Shown here: one piece after another, positions 19,195 through 28,151 of the stretch
Layout of the letters: each line of letters begins with the position of its first letter
Numbering within the stretch: position 1 is the first letter of the stretch
Source: Phycisphaerae bacterium
Lineage (GTDB): Bacteria > Planctomycetota > Phycisphaerae > UBA1845
Direction: 5' to 3'
DNA length: 64,000 bases
Assembly: GCA_028289375.1 (NCBI GenBank)
Contig: JANQQK010000081.1
Location: 41,596-105,595, forward strand
Position numbers and translations under genes: made by a program
The notes under the pieces: generated by a model
Told to the model about the DNA's origin: nothing
Databases searched by the model: none
Seen by the model: only the letters and a program-made list of their open reading frames with translations

Positions 19195-21018
19195 ATGTGC
19201 GGAATCGTGGGCTATGTCGGAACCAAGCAGGCGCTGCCCATTCTCATTGAGGGGCTGAAACGCCTGGAATACCGCGGTTACGATTCCGCCGGGGTTGCCC
19301 TCGTCGCGGATGATGCCATCCGCATCACCAAGTCCGCCGGCCGCATCTCTGTCCTCGAGCAGTGCCTCGACCACGATGACAACGCCATCACCGGCATCGC
19401 CCACACACGCTGGGCCACCCACGGCGCACCAAACGACATCAATGCCCACCCGCACACGGATCAGTCGGAACGATTCGCCGTTGTGCACAACGGGATTATT
19501 GAGAACTACCGCGCCTTGCGCACTTATCTGCAGAATCAGGGCGTCGAATTCAAGACCGACACCGACACCGAAGTCCTCGCCCAGCTCATCGCCCTCGTCT
19601 ACGACGGCAACCTTGAAGAAACCGTCCGCAAAGCGCTTCATGAAGTGCGCGGAACGTACGGCATCGCGGTCGTTTGCAAGGATGAGCCGGGCGTGATCGT
19701 GGCTGCCAAGCGCGGCAGCCCCTTGCTCGTCGGCATCGGCGAGGATGAGTACATCGTGGCCTCTGATGCGAGCGCGATCCTCGCGCACACGTCGCAGGTG
19801 GTCTACCTCGAAGATGACGAAATGGTCCGCGTGTCGCAGGACGGCCTGCGCACCACGACGCTTGAAGATATCCCGGTCACCAAGCGCATCCAGGAGATCG
19901 AATGGACGCTCGACCAGATCGAACTTGGTGGCCACGAACACTTCATGCTCAAGGAGATCTATGAGCAGGACGCGGCGTTGCAGAACTGCATGCGAGGCCG
20001 CATCGACGCGGAAAATGGCACGATCCATCTCGGTGGTATCGCCGACGTCGCCCGCGAACTAACCCGTGCCAAACGCATCATTCTGACCGGATGCGGCACG
20101 GCATGGCACGCCGGTCTGGTCGGTGAGTATCTGATCGAGGATCTCGCTCGCATCCCGTGTGAAGTCGAATATGCCAGCGAATTCCGCTACCGAAATCCGA
20201 TCATCGAGGACGGCACGGTTGTGATCGCCATCTCGCAGAGTGGCGAGACGGCGGACACGCTCGCCGCACTGGAAGAAGCCAAACAGCGTGGCGCGCTCGC
20301 ACTCGGCGTTGTGAACGTGGTTGGCTCATCCATCGCACGCACAACCGACGCTGGTATCTACCTGCACGTCGGTCCTGAGATCGGCGTGGCCAGCACGAAA
20401 GCGTTCTCCGGTCAGGTTGTCGTGCTGTCGATGATCGCCAGCTACCTGGGGCGTCGCCGACACATGTCGCAACCGGCGGCCGAGCAGTTGCTTTCGGCGC
20501 TTGATCGCATCCCCGCGCAGATCACGTCTGTTCTCGAACAGAACGACGCCTGCAAGAAGGTCGCCCAAGATTACGTTGATCGCGAGAATTGGCTCTACCT
20601 TGGCCGCGGATATCAATACCCGGTCGCCCTTGAAGGCGCCCTGAAGCTCAAGGAAATCAGCTACATTCACGCGGAAGGTCTGGCCGCCGCCGAAATGAAG
20701 CATGGCCCAATCGCCCTGATCACCGACGACATGCCCGTCGTGTTCATCGCCACGCAGGGCAGCCAGTACGACAAGGTCACGAGCAACATCGAGGAAGTCC
20801 GCTCTCGCGGCGGTCGCGTCATCGCCATCGCCACCGAAGGCGACCGCCAGATCGCCGAACTCGCCGAAGCGGTCATCTACGTGCCCGACACGCTCGAACC
20901 GCTGCAGCCGCTGTTGACCGTGATTCCGCTGCAACTGATCGCTTACCACGCAGCCGTCCTGCGCGGATGCAACGTCGACAAGCCACGCAACCTCGCCAAG
21001 AGTGTGACCGTCGAGTAG
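19195..21018 (+). CDS. glmS: glutamine--fructose-6-phosphate aminotransferase (isomerizing)
   Basis: A 607-aa GlmS. After Met removal the N-terminal Cys (MCGIVGYVG) is the glutaminase nucleophile. RLEYRGYDSAG, HTRWATHG and VVHNGIIENY complete the class II amidotransferase domain (about residues 1-240). Two SIS domains follow (CGTAWHAG, ISQSGETADTLAAL, GVASTKAF, and YLGRGYQYPVALEGALKLKEISY), ending LAKSVTVE. The enzyme makes glucosamine-6-phosphate for peptidoglycan and LPS. A TGGAGGA site precedes the ATG. The leader shows no glmS-ribozyme-like core that I can recognise. The gene appears monocistronic and converges on the 21021-21503 gene with a 2-base gap. Confidence 0.96.
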   Translation: MCGIVGYVGTKQALPILIEGLKRLEYRGYDSAGVALVADDAIRITKSAGRISVLEQCLDHDDNAITGIAHTRWATHGAPNDINAHPHTDQSERFAVVHNGIIENYRALRTYLQNQGVEFKTDTDTEVLAQLIALVYDGNLEETVRKALHEVRGTYGIAVVCKDEPGVIVAAKRGSPLLVGIGEDEYIVASDASAILAHTSQVVYLEDDEMVRVSQDGLRTTTLEDIPVTKRIQEIEWTLDQIELGGHEHFMLKEIYEQDAALQNCMRGRIDAENGTIHLGGIADVARELTRAKRIILTGCGTAWHAGLVGEYLIEDLARIPCEVEYASEFRYRNPIIEDGTVVIAISQSGETADTLAALEEAKQRGALALGVVNVVGSSIARTTDAGIYLHVGPEIGVASTKAFSGQVVVLSMIASYLGRRRHMSQPAAEQLLSALDRIPAQITSVLEQNDACKKVAQDYVDRENWLYLGRGYQYPVALEGALKLKEISYIHAEGLAAAEMKHGPIALITDDMPVVFIATQGSQYDKVTSNIEEVRSRGGRVIAIATEGDRQIAELAEAVIYVPDTLEPLQPLLTVIPLQLIAYHAAVLRGCNVDKPRNLAKSVTVE

Positions 21019-21020
21019 CG

Positions 21021-21503
21021 TCAGCCGCCGCCAATAGGCTCGCCGCAAACGCGACATGTGGTTGCGCCGTCGTTCTCAATCGTCGGCGTCATCCGCCCGC
21101 CGCAGCGCTGTGATGTGCAACGCGTGGCCAACTGCCCGGTTTCCTGCTTGCAGAACAGGCACTTGACCGGAAAGTCGTCGAATCGGAATCGACGCTCGAT
21201 CTTGAAGTACTTCCCGCAGGCTGAGTCGGTGCAAATGACGTCGAAATGGGCCGTCTCCGCACGCGGGGCAATCTGACCCGCACCAGCCGGCACGAATAGC
21301 CCCATCGCAAACCGAAGCAGCAGAATGGCCACAATCCCCCCGACACCGTAGGTGATGTAGCGGACCATGGGCGTCTGCCAGATCAGTGCCGGGTCATCAC
21401 GACAGGCATACACCCAGTCGTTGAACTGTATGCGCACGCCTTCCTTGTACTGTTTGGAAAGCTCGCGCCACTCGGCCCATTTGTCACGACTCGGCATCGG
21501 CAA
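21021..21503 (-). CDS. membrane protein with cysteine-rich zinc-ribbon tail
   Basis: A 160-aa protein. A charged N-terminal stretch (KWAEWRELSKQYKEG) is followed by one membrane segment (about residues 53-71, GVGGIVAILLLRFAMGLFV) and a C-terminal part with four Cys pairs: CTDSAC, CLFC, CTSQRC and CRVC, spaced as two zinc ribbons. Function unknown. The start is probably the TTG at 21503: GGGAGG lies nine bases before it, whereas the ATG two codons later is 15 bases away. That GGGAGG sits in the loop of a hairpin (21504-21527). Confidence 0.68.
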   Translation of the reverse strand: MPMPSRDKWAEWRELSKQYKEGVRIQFNDWVYACRDDPALIWQTPMVRYITYGVGGIVAILLLRFAMGLFVPAGAGQIAPRAETAHFDVICTDSACGKYFKIERRFRFDDFPVKCLFCKQETGQLATRCTSQRCGGRMTPTIENDGATTCRVCGEPIGGG

Positions 21504-21527
21504 GGATCATCACCTCCCGCATGATCC
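21504..21527 (-). promoter_or_regulatory. hairpin presenting the ribosome-binding site
   Basis: On the minus strand GGATCAT pairs with ATGATCC (seven pairs) around the ten-base loop GCGGGAGGTG, which contains the Shine-Dalgarno of the 21021-21503 gene. The TTG start follows immediately. The arrangement displays the ribosome-binding site in an apical loop; whether that regulates translation is open. Confidence 0.45.
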
Positions 21528-21585
21528 TACGCGCTGATCGGCGCGATGTCGCACGTGTTGTCGGATTGGGGAACGTGTTGACGGT

Positions 21586-22251
21586 TCACAGTTCATCCAG
21601 CGTCGCGATACGCCGCTGCGGCTCGCCACCGTTGGCCACGTTCACGTCGGCGTGCACGCGATCATCGCGCTCGATCATGACGGTCTGCCAACCAAGTGCG
21701 TTGGGGGCCACAAAGTCTTTCGATGGGTTGTCGGCTATGTAACTGCACCGTGTCCCCGTTGCACACAGCAACCGCTCCATCTCCTCAAACGCACGCGGGT
21801 GCGGCTTCCAATAGTCTCGCCCCCAATCGTCCGTCACGATGACCGCGTCCACCCGAGACCGGAGCCCCAGCGCCTGAACTTTGCCATGTTGTGTTACAGC
21901 GTAGCCATCGGTGATGATCCCGAGTTTGTGCGTCGGACGAAATCGCGTCAGTGCGCGGTCGGCGTCCACGTGCAACCGGATGTTTGGTTTGTGCTTGCGA
22001 AAGGCGTCGATCATCTCACGTACGATCGGCATGGGATCGTCGACACCAAGCTCATCCAGCACGACGTTGAACACGCGATGGCGATGCTCCGTGTCAAACA
22101 ACACCCGCATCCGCTCGGCGAGGTCAGACGCTCCCAGCCGATCGCCAAACACCTGCCCAACCGCGTCAAAGCCGCTGAATGCAAATGCCCTTTCGGCGTA
22201 GAGCGTATCGTCGAGATCAAAGACGATCGCCGATCGGTCTGCGTCGCCCAC
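21586..22251 (-). CDS. HAD-superfamily hydrolase
   Basis: A 221-aa haloacid dehalogenase-fold phosphatase. Motif I is IVFDLDDTLY (nucleophile Asp and acid Asp), motif II lies in KLGIITDGYAVTQHGK, motif III is the Lys of WKPHPRAFE, and motif IV is CSYIADNPSKDF. A cap of alpha helices follows motif I (class IA). The substrate is unknown. The GTG at 22251 begins two bases after the stop of the ATP-grasp gene and is preferred to upstream starts lying inside that gene. Such HAD/ATP-grasp pairs occur in surface-sugar and secondary-metabolite clusters, so the two proteins may act in one pathway. Confidence 0.85.
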   Translation of the reverse strand: MGDADRSAIVFDLDDTLYAERAFAFSGFDAVGQVFGDRLGASDLAERMRVLFDTEHRHRVFNVVLDELGVDDPMPIVREMIDAFRKHKPNIRLHVDADRALTRFRPTHKLGIITDGYAVTQHGKVQALGLRSRVDAVIVTDDWGRDYWKPHPRAFEEMERLLCATGTRCSYIADNPSKDFVAPNALGWQTVMIERDDRVHADVNVANGGEPQRRIATLDEL

Positions 22252-22253
22252 GA

Positions 22254-23246
22254 TCAGGCGTCCTTGATGCGGCCAAACACGGACTGATCGTATCGCAGCA
22301 TCGTCAGCCCATCCTTGAACGACTCGCCGATCTTCACGCGACGCCCAAGATGCTCGGACATCAGCCAGCGCGGAAAATCCGCCCCCGCATGGATGGCCAG
22401 TGGAGCACCACCGCCAAGACGCGGATTCATCTCGATCACCCGAATCCGACCACGATTCGTGACCATGCACTGCACGGTCACCACGCCCCGACAGCCACCA
22501 AGTGCCCGCGCGACCGCCAATCCGACGTCCATCACACGCCGGTCCTTCACGATGACGGCTTTGGAAACCTCACCCGTTCGCACTTCGAGACGTTTGCGCG
22601 GCACGGCACATCGCGGCTCGCCGTCAAACCCGGCGTAGACATCCATCGTGTGCTCAACGCCGTTGACGAATTCCTGCACGATTGGGTCTTCCACACGTTG
22701 CCCGAGAATGCGCAGCTCTTCCACGTTGTCGATCCGGTAATTGCCCTTGCCCGCGCTGCCGGCCCGCGGCTTCATGAAGTAGGGAAAGCGGTGTCGCTTG
22801 CGTTGGAGAATCTCGTCGAATGTCCAGGTGGCCGGCGTATCGATCTTCGCTTTCTTCAACGCCGAAAAGGTCAGCACCTTGTCGGAGCAGATGTCGATGA
22901 CCTCGGAAGACGAGATCACCACGCGACAGCCGAACTCTGCAAACGCCTCACAAGATGACGCCAGCAGTCCCAATTCCGAATCGATCGTCGGAATGATCAG
23001 GTCGATCCCGTGTCGCCGCGCAATCTTCATCAATTCCGGGATGTAGGATGGATTCGACAAACGCGGCAGGAGATGGCGCTTGTCGACATGATGCATCGCC
23101 GGCGCCAGCAAGGTGATGTCCGAGCCATGCATCGTCAGGTCGATCTTCATGCGATCAGCCGCACGGCGAAACGCTTGAATCAGTTCCACGCGCCTGCCCA
23201 CACAGGTCAACAGTACCCTTAGCGATGTATTTGCGGTCGATTTCAT
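22254..23246 (-). CDS. ATP-grasp carboligase-like protein (carbamoyl-phosphate synthase L-chain type)
   Basis: A 330-aa ATP-grasp enzyme from the ATG at 23246. The pre-ATP-grasp domain is Rossmann-like (RVLLTCVGRRVELIQAFR, GIDLIIPTIDSELGLLA). The ATP-grasp core has FPYFMKPRAGSAGKGNYRI (nucleotide-binding Lys/Gly loop), IVQEFVNGVEHTMDVY and the metal-binding IRVIEMNPRLGGGAPLAI. It joins an acid to an amine or other nucleophile with ATP; substrates are not evident. The frame is open to 23471, and ATGs at 23297 and 23471 are possible, but homology-like sequence begins at MKSTANTSLRVLL. It is divergent from the H-NOX gene. Confidence 0.82.
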   Translation of the reverse strand: MKSTANTSLRVLLTCVGRRVELIQAFRRAADRMKIDLTMHGSDITLLAPAMHHVDKRHLLPRLSNPSYIPELMKIARRHGIDLIIPTIDSELGLLASSCEAFAEFGCRVVISSSEVIDICSDKVLTFSALKKAKIDTPATWTFDEILQRKRHRFPYFMKPRAGSAGKGNYRIDNVEELRILGQRVEDPIVQEFVNGVEHTMDVYAGFDGEPRCAVPRKRLEVRTGEVSKAVIVKDRRVMDVGLAVARALGGCRGVVTVQCMVTNRGRIRVIEMNPRLGGGAPLAIHAGADFPRWLMSEHLGRRVKIGESFKDGLTMLRYDQSVFGRIKDA

Positions 23247-23521
23247 AGATCTTGTCTGCCACCTTTGGACGATGACTATATCGGCACGCTTCGACATGAT
23301 CCACCAAAGCGTTGATTCTCGGACCTTCACGCGGAAGTCCAGCGCCAGGGCAATGGTGCGCTGTGGGACAGATTTCTTGTTCAACCAGTAACTTTCAGAC
23401 GATACTTCTTTAATGAGGGGCTTCATTCGTGGCTGTCGGGCTGCTTCCGATTGCGCGGGCTTCACACTCACATCCGTGCAGGCAGCACTCGTCGCCGCAT
23501 TGGCACAGCGGAGACCCTGTC

Positions 23522-24094
23522 ATGGTGGGCTTGATTCAGAAACTCCTGCTCGATCTTGTCAGACAACAAGGTGGCCCGGAAACCGTTCAGAAGGTCAAGC
23601 AGCTGGCCCGTGTTCCGGAAGAGCAGGAGTTCAGCATCAATGAGGTATATGACGACAAGCAGTGGCAAAGCCTGCTCGCCGCCGCCTGCGATGTTCTTCA
23701 CCTGACGCCCGACGAAGCCGAACAGGCGTACGCCACCTACTTCTTCGAGGACGCCAAACAGCGCTGGCCGATGTGGTTCACGATGGCTGGAAACGCACGG
23801 GAGTTCCTCGAACAACAGCCCACGATTCACAATGGATTTGCCGTCGGCCAGCAGGACGCCACGAGCCGCGATGCGATCAACGACAAATTCAAGATCGAAT
23901 CCCTGCCCGCCGCCTCGATCGTGCGCTACGAATCGCCCAATGCGCTGTGTGGACTCTACAAGGCCCTGGTGAATCGCGTCCTCGACCACTACGGCGAAGT
24001 TGCGGACATTGACGAAACGCAGTGTGCCAAGCAAGGAGCCGGCCACTGCATCATTCGCATTCGATGGCCTGAGACGAATCGACAAGCCTCGTGA
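23522..24094 (+). CDS. H-NOX (heme NO/O2-binding) sensor protein
   Basis: A 190-aa stand-alone H-NOX domain. It starts MVGLIQKLLLDLV and keeps the family's helical N-terminus. H103 (in FLEQQPTIHNGF) falls at the usual position of the proximal heme ligand. The propionate-binding Y-x-S-x-R motif reads Y136-E-S138-P-N140, so Tyr and Ser are present but Arg is replaced by Asn. C168 and C176 lie in the C-terminal part. Family role: sensing NO or O2 and controlling an associated kinase or cyclase. The stop overlaps the start of the hybrid kinase gene by 4 bases (GTGA). The ATG at 23522 is used; the open frame upstream does not look like H-NOX. Confidence 0.82.
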   Translation: MVGLIQKLLLDLVRQQGGPETVQKVKQLARVPEEQEFSINEVYDDKQWQSLLAAACDVLHLTPDEAEQAYATYFFEDAKQRWPMWFTMAGNAREFLEQQPTIHNGFAVGQQDATSRDAINDKFKIESLPAASIVRYESPNALCGLYKALVNRVLDHYGEVADIDETQCAKQGAGHCIIRIRWPETNRQAS

Positions 24095-25563
24095 CTGCGC
24101 AAGACCCATCCATTCAATCAGATGATCTTCGACGCGGAGTCGAATCCATCAGTGACCAACTCTGCCAGGCCGTCAAGGGCCGCTTCGATATCAATGTGCG
24201 AACCGGGTCCGCGGATCTTTCCATTCAAAAGCTCGAGATGCTCGTCAATTTCCTATTGGGCACGGCACAGAGGTCGGTAGCTCAATTGGAACAAGACGCT
24301 GACGACCTCGAACGTCAGGCGCAGGATCTGGAGCGCATGATGATTGAAGCGGACCGTGCGAATCATGCCAAAAGCGCATTCCTCGCCAACATGAGCCACG
24401 AAATCCGCACGCCCATGACAGCCATTCTCGGTTTCGTCCAGGTGCTCGAGGATGAGAAAGCAATCGCCGCGTTACCCGCCTGTCGAGACGCCGTCAAGAC
24501 GATCACAAGCAACGGTCAATACCTGCTGAACCTGATCAACGATATCCTGGATCTCGCCAAAGTCGAAAGCAGTGAAATCGACCTGGAGAGGGAGTCCTTC
24601 AGCTTCGATTCACTGATCGAAGACGTCGCCTCATTGATGGGGGCGCGGGCGCGATCGAAGGGACTTGAGTTTACCGCCAACGCCTGCGCCGCAAGCTCGC
24701 GGTTGGTTTGTGGCGACAGCCGCCGCATCAAGCAGATGATTGTCAACGTCGTCGGAAATGCCATCAAGTTCACCGAGCAAGGCAGCATCAACATCAATTG
24801 TGTCAGCCACGACATCGAAGACGACAAACTTCGGACAACCGTGGATGTGACCGATACGGGCGCTGGCCTATCTCGGGACGCGCAAGAGTCGATCTTCGAT
24901 CCGTTCGTCCAGGGCGACCCTTCGCTTACACGAAAGTATGGCGGTACAGGACTTGGCCTCGCCATCAGCCGACGGTTTGCACAACTCATGGATGGCTCGC
25001 TGGAGTTGGTCGGTTCCGAAGTTGGCCAAGGATCGCAATTCCGCATCACTGTGGATCATGCGCTGGCCGAGCCCAACAAGACCGAAGCGACCGGACCGGC
25101 TTATGCACGCAAGCACCGTCACCATGAAGCAGCAACAAAGTCGATTGACCCGGGTGATCTGCCGTATCGCATCCTCGTGGCCGAGGATGGACCGGACAAC
25201 AGGAGGCTGCTGGCGCACATTCTCACCAAAGCCGGCGCTGACGTTGCATTGGTGGAGAACGGGCAGGAAGCGCTGGACCGAATCGCCGGTCTGGACGACG
25301 CCGGGAACCTGCCCGATGCCATCCTGATGGACATGCAGATGCCGGTGATGGATGGATACTCAGCCACGCGGGCGTTGCGCGAAAGCGGTGTGAACGTCCC
25401 CATCATCGCGCTGACCGCTCATGCGATGAGTGGTGACCGTGAGAAGTGCATGGATGCAGGCTGCGACGAGTATGCCACCAAACCCATCAATCGCGAACAA
25501 TTGATCGCGGTCATTCGGGCGGGTATCGATGCCAAGCAGTATCAGCACGAACAGCATCGCTAA
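24091..25563 (+). CDS. H-NOX-associated hybrid histidine kinase
   Basis: A 490-aa protein starting at GTG 24091. Residues 1-60 have no recognised sensor domain; about 62-95 form a coiled coil (QLEQDADDLERQAQDLE). The HisKA domain has the phospho-acceptor H103 in SHEIRTPMT. The HATPase domain has NAIKFT, DTGAGLS and GGTGLGLAISRRFAQ. A C-terminal receiver has acidic residues in LVAEDGPDN, phospho-acceptor D414 in ILMDMQMPVMDG, and K in YATKPIN. No membrane segments are present, so it is cytosolic and takes its signal from the H-NOX partner. It lacks an output domain; phosphate must pass to a phosphotransfer protein or regulator elsewhere. Confidence 0.93.
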   Translation: MTAQDPSIQSDDLRRGVESISDQLCQAVKGRFDINVRTGSADLSIQKLEMLVNFLLGTAQRSVAQLEQDADDLERQAQDLERMMIEADRANHAKSAFLANMSHEIRTPMTAILGFVQVLEDEKAIAALPACRDAVKTITSNGQYLLNLINDILDLAKVESSEIDLERESFSFDSLIEDVASLMGARARSKGLEFTANACAASSRLVCGDSRRIKQMIVNVVGNAIKFTEQGSININCVSHDIEDDKLRTTVDVTDTGAGLSRDAQESIFDPFVQGDPSLTRKYGGTGLGLAISRRFAQLMDGSLELVGSEVGQGSQFRITVDHALAEPNKTEATGPAYARKHRHHEAATKSIDPGDLPYRILVAEDGPDNRRLLAHILTKAGADVALVENGQEALDRIAGLDDAGNLPDAILMDMQMPVMDGYSATRALRESGVNVPIIALTAHAMSGDREKCMDAGCDEYATKPINREQLIAVIRAGIDAKQYQHEQHR

Positions 25564-25614
25564 AGAGGTGACCGCTTGTTTCGCCCGCTTGGCCAGCGGT
25601 GTATGCTCCGAAGC

Positions 25615-26847
25615 GTGAAAGCAGCAATCATCAGCATTGGCACCGAACTGACCAGCGGCCTGACGGTCGATACCAATTCGGCGTGGCTGGCATTGAAGTT
25701 GGCCGAAATCGGCTGGGATGTGGGCATGCACATGACCCTGCCCGATGACCAGACCGCGATCGCCGACGCCGTGCGGTTGGCTGCGGCGCAAAGTGACGCC
25801 GTACTCGTCAACGGCGGGCTTGGTCCGACAGCCGACGACCTGACCCGTGACGCGATCGCCGACGCCGTCGGGCAACCCCTCCGCCGCGATCCGGAACTGA
25901 TGCAACAAATCGAGCGACATTTCCAGCACATGGGTCGCCCCATGCCGGATTCCAACATGCGGCAGGCCGAGGTGCCGGAAAGCGGATCCGGGATCGAGAA
26001 CACATGCGGGACGGCGCCGGGTATTCGCGTAGCGTCATCTGGCGCAATGATTTACGCAATTCCGGGTGTGCCGCGCGAAATGAAGGTCATGTTCAAGTTG
26101 TCGGTTCTGCCGGAGTTGGCGGCGACCGATCAAACGACGCGCACCGTTGTTCGGACGATTCGCTGTTACGGGGCGGGCGAGGCGGAGATGGCCGAGCAGG
26201 TTGCCGACCTGATGACACCGGGCCGCGAGCCAATCGTGGGCATCACCGCCAAGCATGCGATCATCTCGTTTCGTGTCATCGCAAAGTCCGCCGCGGCCGC
26301 TGACGCCGATGTGGCTGAGATTCGTCGCCGACTGGGCCCGCTGGTGTTTGGAGAGGAAGAGACGCAGCTTCAGGATGCCGTCGGGCAAATGCTTTTGGAA
26401 CATAAGGTTACGGTGTCGGTGGCAGAGTCGTGCACCGGTGGAATGCTCGGCACGTGTTTGACCGACGTCCCGGGCAGCAGCGCCTATTTTCTTGGCGGAG
26501 TGATCACCTACGCCTATGACGCCAAAACCGATCTGCTTGGCGTGCCGCGGGACCTGATGATGCGCGATGGCGCCGTCAGCGGCGAAGTCGCAGGCATGAT
26601 GGCCGCCGCGTGTCGAGAGCGGTTCGGAACCGATCTCGCGGTGTCGGTGACGGGCGTGGCTGGTCCGGGCGGAGGCACCGAGGAGAAGCCGGTCGGGTTG
26701 GTCTGGTTCGGATTGGCAAGCTCAGATGGCGTTTCGACGCACAAGCGGCTGATCGGAACGCATTTGACGCGGTGGGAGGTGCGTGATCGGGCTTGCAAGG
26801 TGGCGCTTCATCTTCTCCGTCGACATCTGCTTGGCAATTCACGATAA
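25615..26847 (+). CDS. cinA: CinA family protein (nicotinamide-nucleotide amidase / competence-damage protein)
   Basis: A 410-aa CinA. The N-terminal molybdopterin-binding-like domain begins KAAIISIGTELTSG with VNGGLGPTADDLTRDAIA. The C-terminal PncC amidase domain has VSVAESCTGGMLGTCLTDVPGSSAYFLGG, VSGEVAGMM, and VSVTGVAGPGGGTEEKPVGLVW. Role by family: deamidation of nicotinamide mononucleotide in the pyridine nucleotide cycle, with ADP-ribose pyrophosphatase activity of the N-domain in some members. I take the GTG at 25615 because homologues begin at this point; the ATG at 25603 adds four residues. It lies downstream of the kinase gene, without visible functional link. Confidence 0.93.
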   Translation: MKAAIISIGTELTSGLTVDTNSAWLALKLAEIGWDVGMHMTLPDDQTAIADAVRLAAAQSDAVLVNGGLGPTADDLTRDAIADAVGQPLRRDPELMQQIERHFQHMGRPMPDSNMRQAEVPESGSGIENTCGTAPGIRVASSGAMIYAIPGVPREMKVMFKLSVLPELAATDQTTRTVVRTIRCYGAGEAEMAEQVADLMTPGREPIVGITAKHAIISFRVIAKSAAAADADVAEIRRRLGPLVFGEEETQLQDAVGQMLLEHKVTVSVAESCTGGMLGTCLTDVPGSSAYFLGGVITYAYDAKTDLLGVPRDLMMRDGAVSGEVAGMMAAACRERFGTDLAVSVTGVAGPGGGTEEKPVGLVWFGLASSDGVSTHKRLIGTHLTRWEVRDRACKVALHLLRRHLLGNSR

Positions 26848-26908
26848 GTATTTCTGAAATCGAAGTTTACGAGATTGATGTCCTTGTGGGATCTTGTCGC
26901 GGATTGTG

Positions 26909-26937
26909 TTGCAATCGCCGGAGACTGGAACTAGAAT
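26909..26937 (+). promoter_or_regulatory. promoter of the complex I operon
   Basis: TTGCAA (26909-26914), a 17-base spacer and TAGAAT (26932-26937). The leader to the nuoI ATG would be about 104 bases and contains a GGGGAGG stretch. No other sigma-70-like pair with standard spacing was seen between cinA and nuoI. Confidence 0.55.
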
Positions 26938-27047
26938 CCCTTTCGATCGTGGCCGGGGTCCGGCCTTGCTTTTCGCTATGTCTGTGATTGACAAGGACTT
27001 AGGCTTGGGCTGCCAGGCGGTTTCAGGGGAGGCAGGTGTAAGCGGCT

Positions 27048-27629
27048 ATGCGTGAATATTTTCACAACCTGTACATGACGATCAAGACCATCCTGATCGG
27101 CATGCGGATCACGTTGAAGTATTGTTTCGCCAAGACCGTGACGGTGCAGTACCCCGATGTCGCGCCGGCACTTCAGCCTCGGTATCGCGGCTTCCATTTC
27201 TTCGAGATCGAAAAGTGCATCGCCTGCGACCTGTGTGCCAAGGCGTGCCCGGTTGATTGTATCTACATCGAAAAGACCGGTGCTCGGAAGATCGACAAGG
27301 CGTCGGGCGTGGCCAAGGGCGGCGCGATGACGCGGTACGCAATCGATTACGCCAAGTGCATGTTCTGTGCCCTGTGTGTTGATCCGTGTCCGACGGATTG
27401 CATCCACATGGGCAATGTGCATGACATGTCGGGTTACACCCGCGAGGACATGATCGTCGAGTTCACAGATCTGGCGAAGGAAGGCTTGCAGACGCCGCAG
27501 CCATTCTGGATGCGTCACGAGAAGCTGCCGGACTGGGCGGGTGAGCGCAAGCAGGAGTGGATCGACCGCGGCGTGCCGGTGGCGGAGGCGATGGTCAAGG
27601 CGTTGGAAGAGCAGAAGCCGGCGAAGTAG
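27048..27629 (+). CDS. nuoI: NADH-quinone oxidoreductase subunit I
   Basis: A 193-aa subunit carrying two [4Fe-4S] clusters (N6a/N6b) of complex I. Ligands are C57, C60, C63, C67 (CIACDLCAKACP) and C104, C107, C110, C114 (CMFCALCVDPCP). An N-terminal amphipathic helix (NLYMTIKTILIGMRITL) sits at the membrane. It is first in the operon, an unusual place: in most nuo operons nuoI follows nuoH. The protein has a C-terminal extension (about residues 150-193) ending in a helix with many charged residues. The interval to nuoA is 30 bases. Confidence 0.95.
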   Translation: MREYFHNLYMTIKTILIGMRITLKYCFAKTVTVQYPDVAPALQPRYRGFHFFEIEKCIACDLCAKACPVDCIYIEKTGARKIDKASGVAKGGAMTRYAIDYAKCMFCALCVDPCPTDCIHMGNVHDMSGYTREDMIVEFTDLAKEGLQTPQPFWMRHEKLPDWAGERKQEWIDRGVPVAEAMVKALEEQKPAK

Positions 27630-27659
27630 CGCCGCGTCTTTTGAAGCAGGGAATTCATC

Positions 27660-28151
27660 ATGATGTCGCACGTCCTAGCGCAGGCGGAACCGATCGTCCG
27701 CGGCGATACGAACATTGAGTTGGTGACGGGCATTTTGCTCTTCATCATCGCCGGATTCTTCATGGCGTTCTCCGCCCTGGTGGTGGGAAAGCTGGTGCGT
27801 CCGACGTTGCCGCACCCGGAGAAAGATTCGGCGTATGAGTGCGGTGAGCCAGCCGTGGGCGAGAGCTGGGTGCAGTTTGATCTGCGGTTCTACGTCGTCG
27901 CGCTCGTGTTCATTGTCTTCGACGTTGAGATCGCGTTGTTCTGGCCTTGGGCGGTGGTGTTTGGATCGGCGGCTGCGGGTTCGACGGCGAAGTTTATCGC
28001 GCTGTATGACATGCTGTTCTTCTTCGGGGTCGTGGTGGTCGGCTTCCTGTTTTTGTGGAAATTCGGGTACTTGGATTGGGTTCGGGCATCGACGGGACAA
28101 CGTCGTCCGTCGCGTCTTTCGGGTTCACTGCAGGCGGAGGCAGGGGCATGA
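27660..28151 (+). CDS. nuoA: NADH-quinone oxidoreductase subunit A
   Basis: A 163-aa subunit of the complex I membrane arm with three hydrophobic segments (about residues 18-41, 82-102 and 113-137). The diagnostic loop [20 protein letters not shown] holds the conserved Cys near the quinone site. It ends in a Ser/Arg/Gly-rich tail after the third segment, longer than in E. coli. Two ATGs are in tandem (27660 and 27663). Its stop overlaps the nuoB start. Confidence 0.93.
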   Translation: MMSHVLAQAEPIVRGDTNIELVTGILLFIIAGFFMAFSALVVGKLVRPTLPHPEKDSAYECGEPAVGESWVQFDLRFYVVALVFIVFDVEIALFWPWAVVFGSAAAGSTAKFIALYDMLFFFGVVVVGFLFLWKFGYLDWVRASTGQRRPSRLSGSLQAEAGA

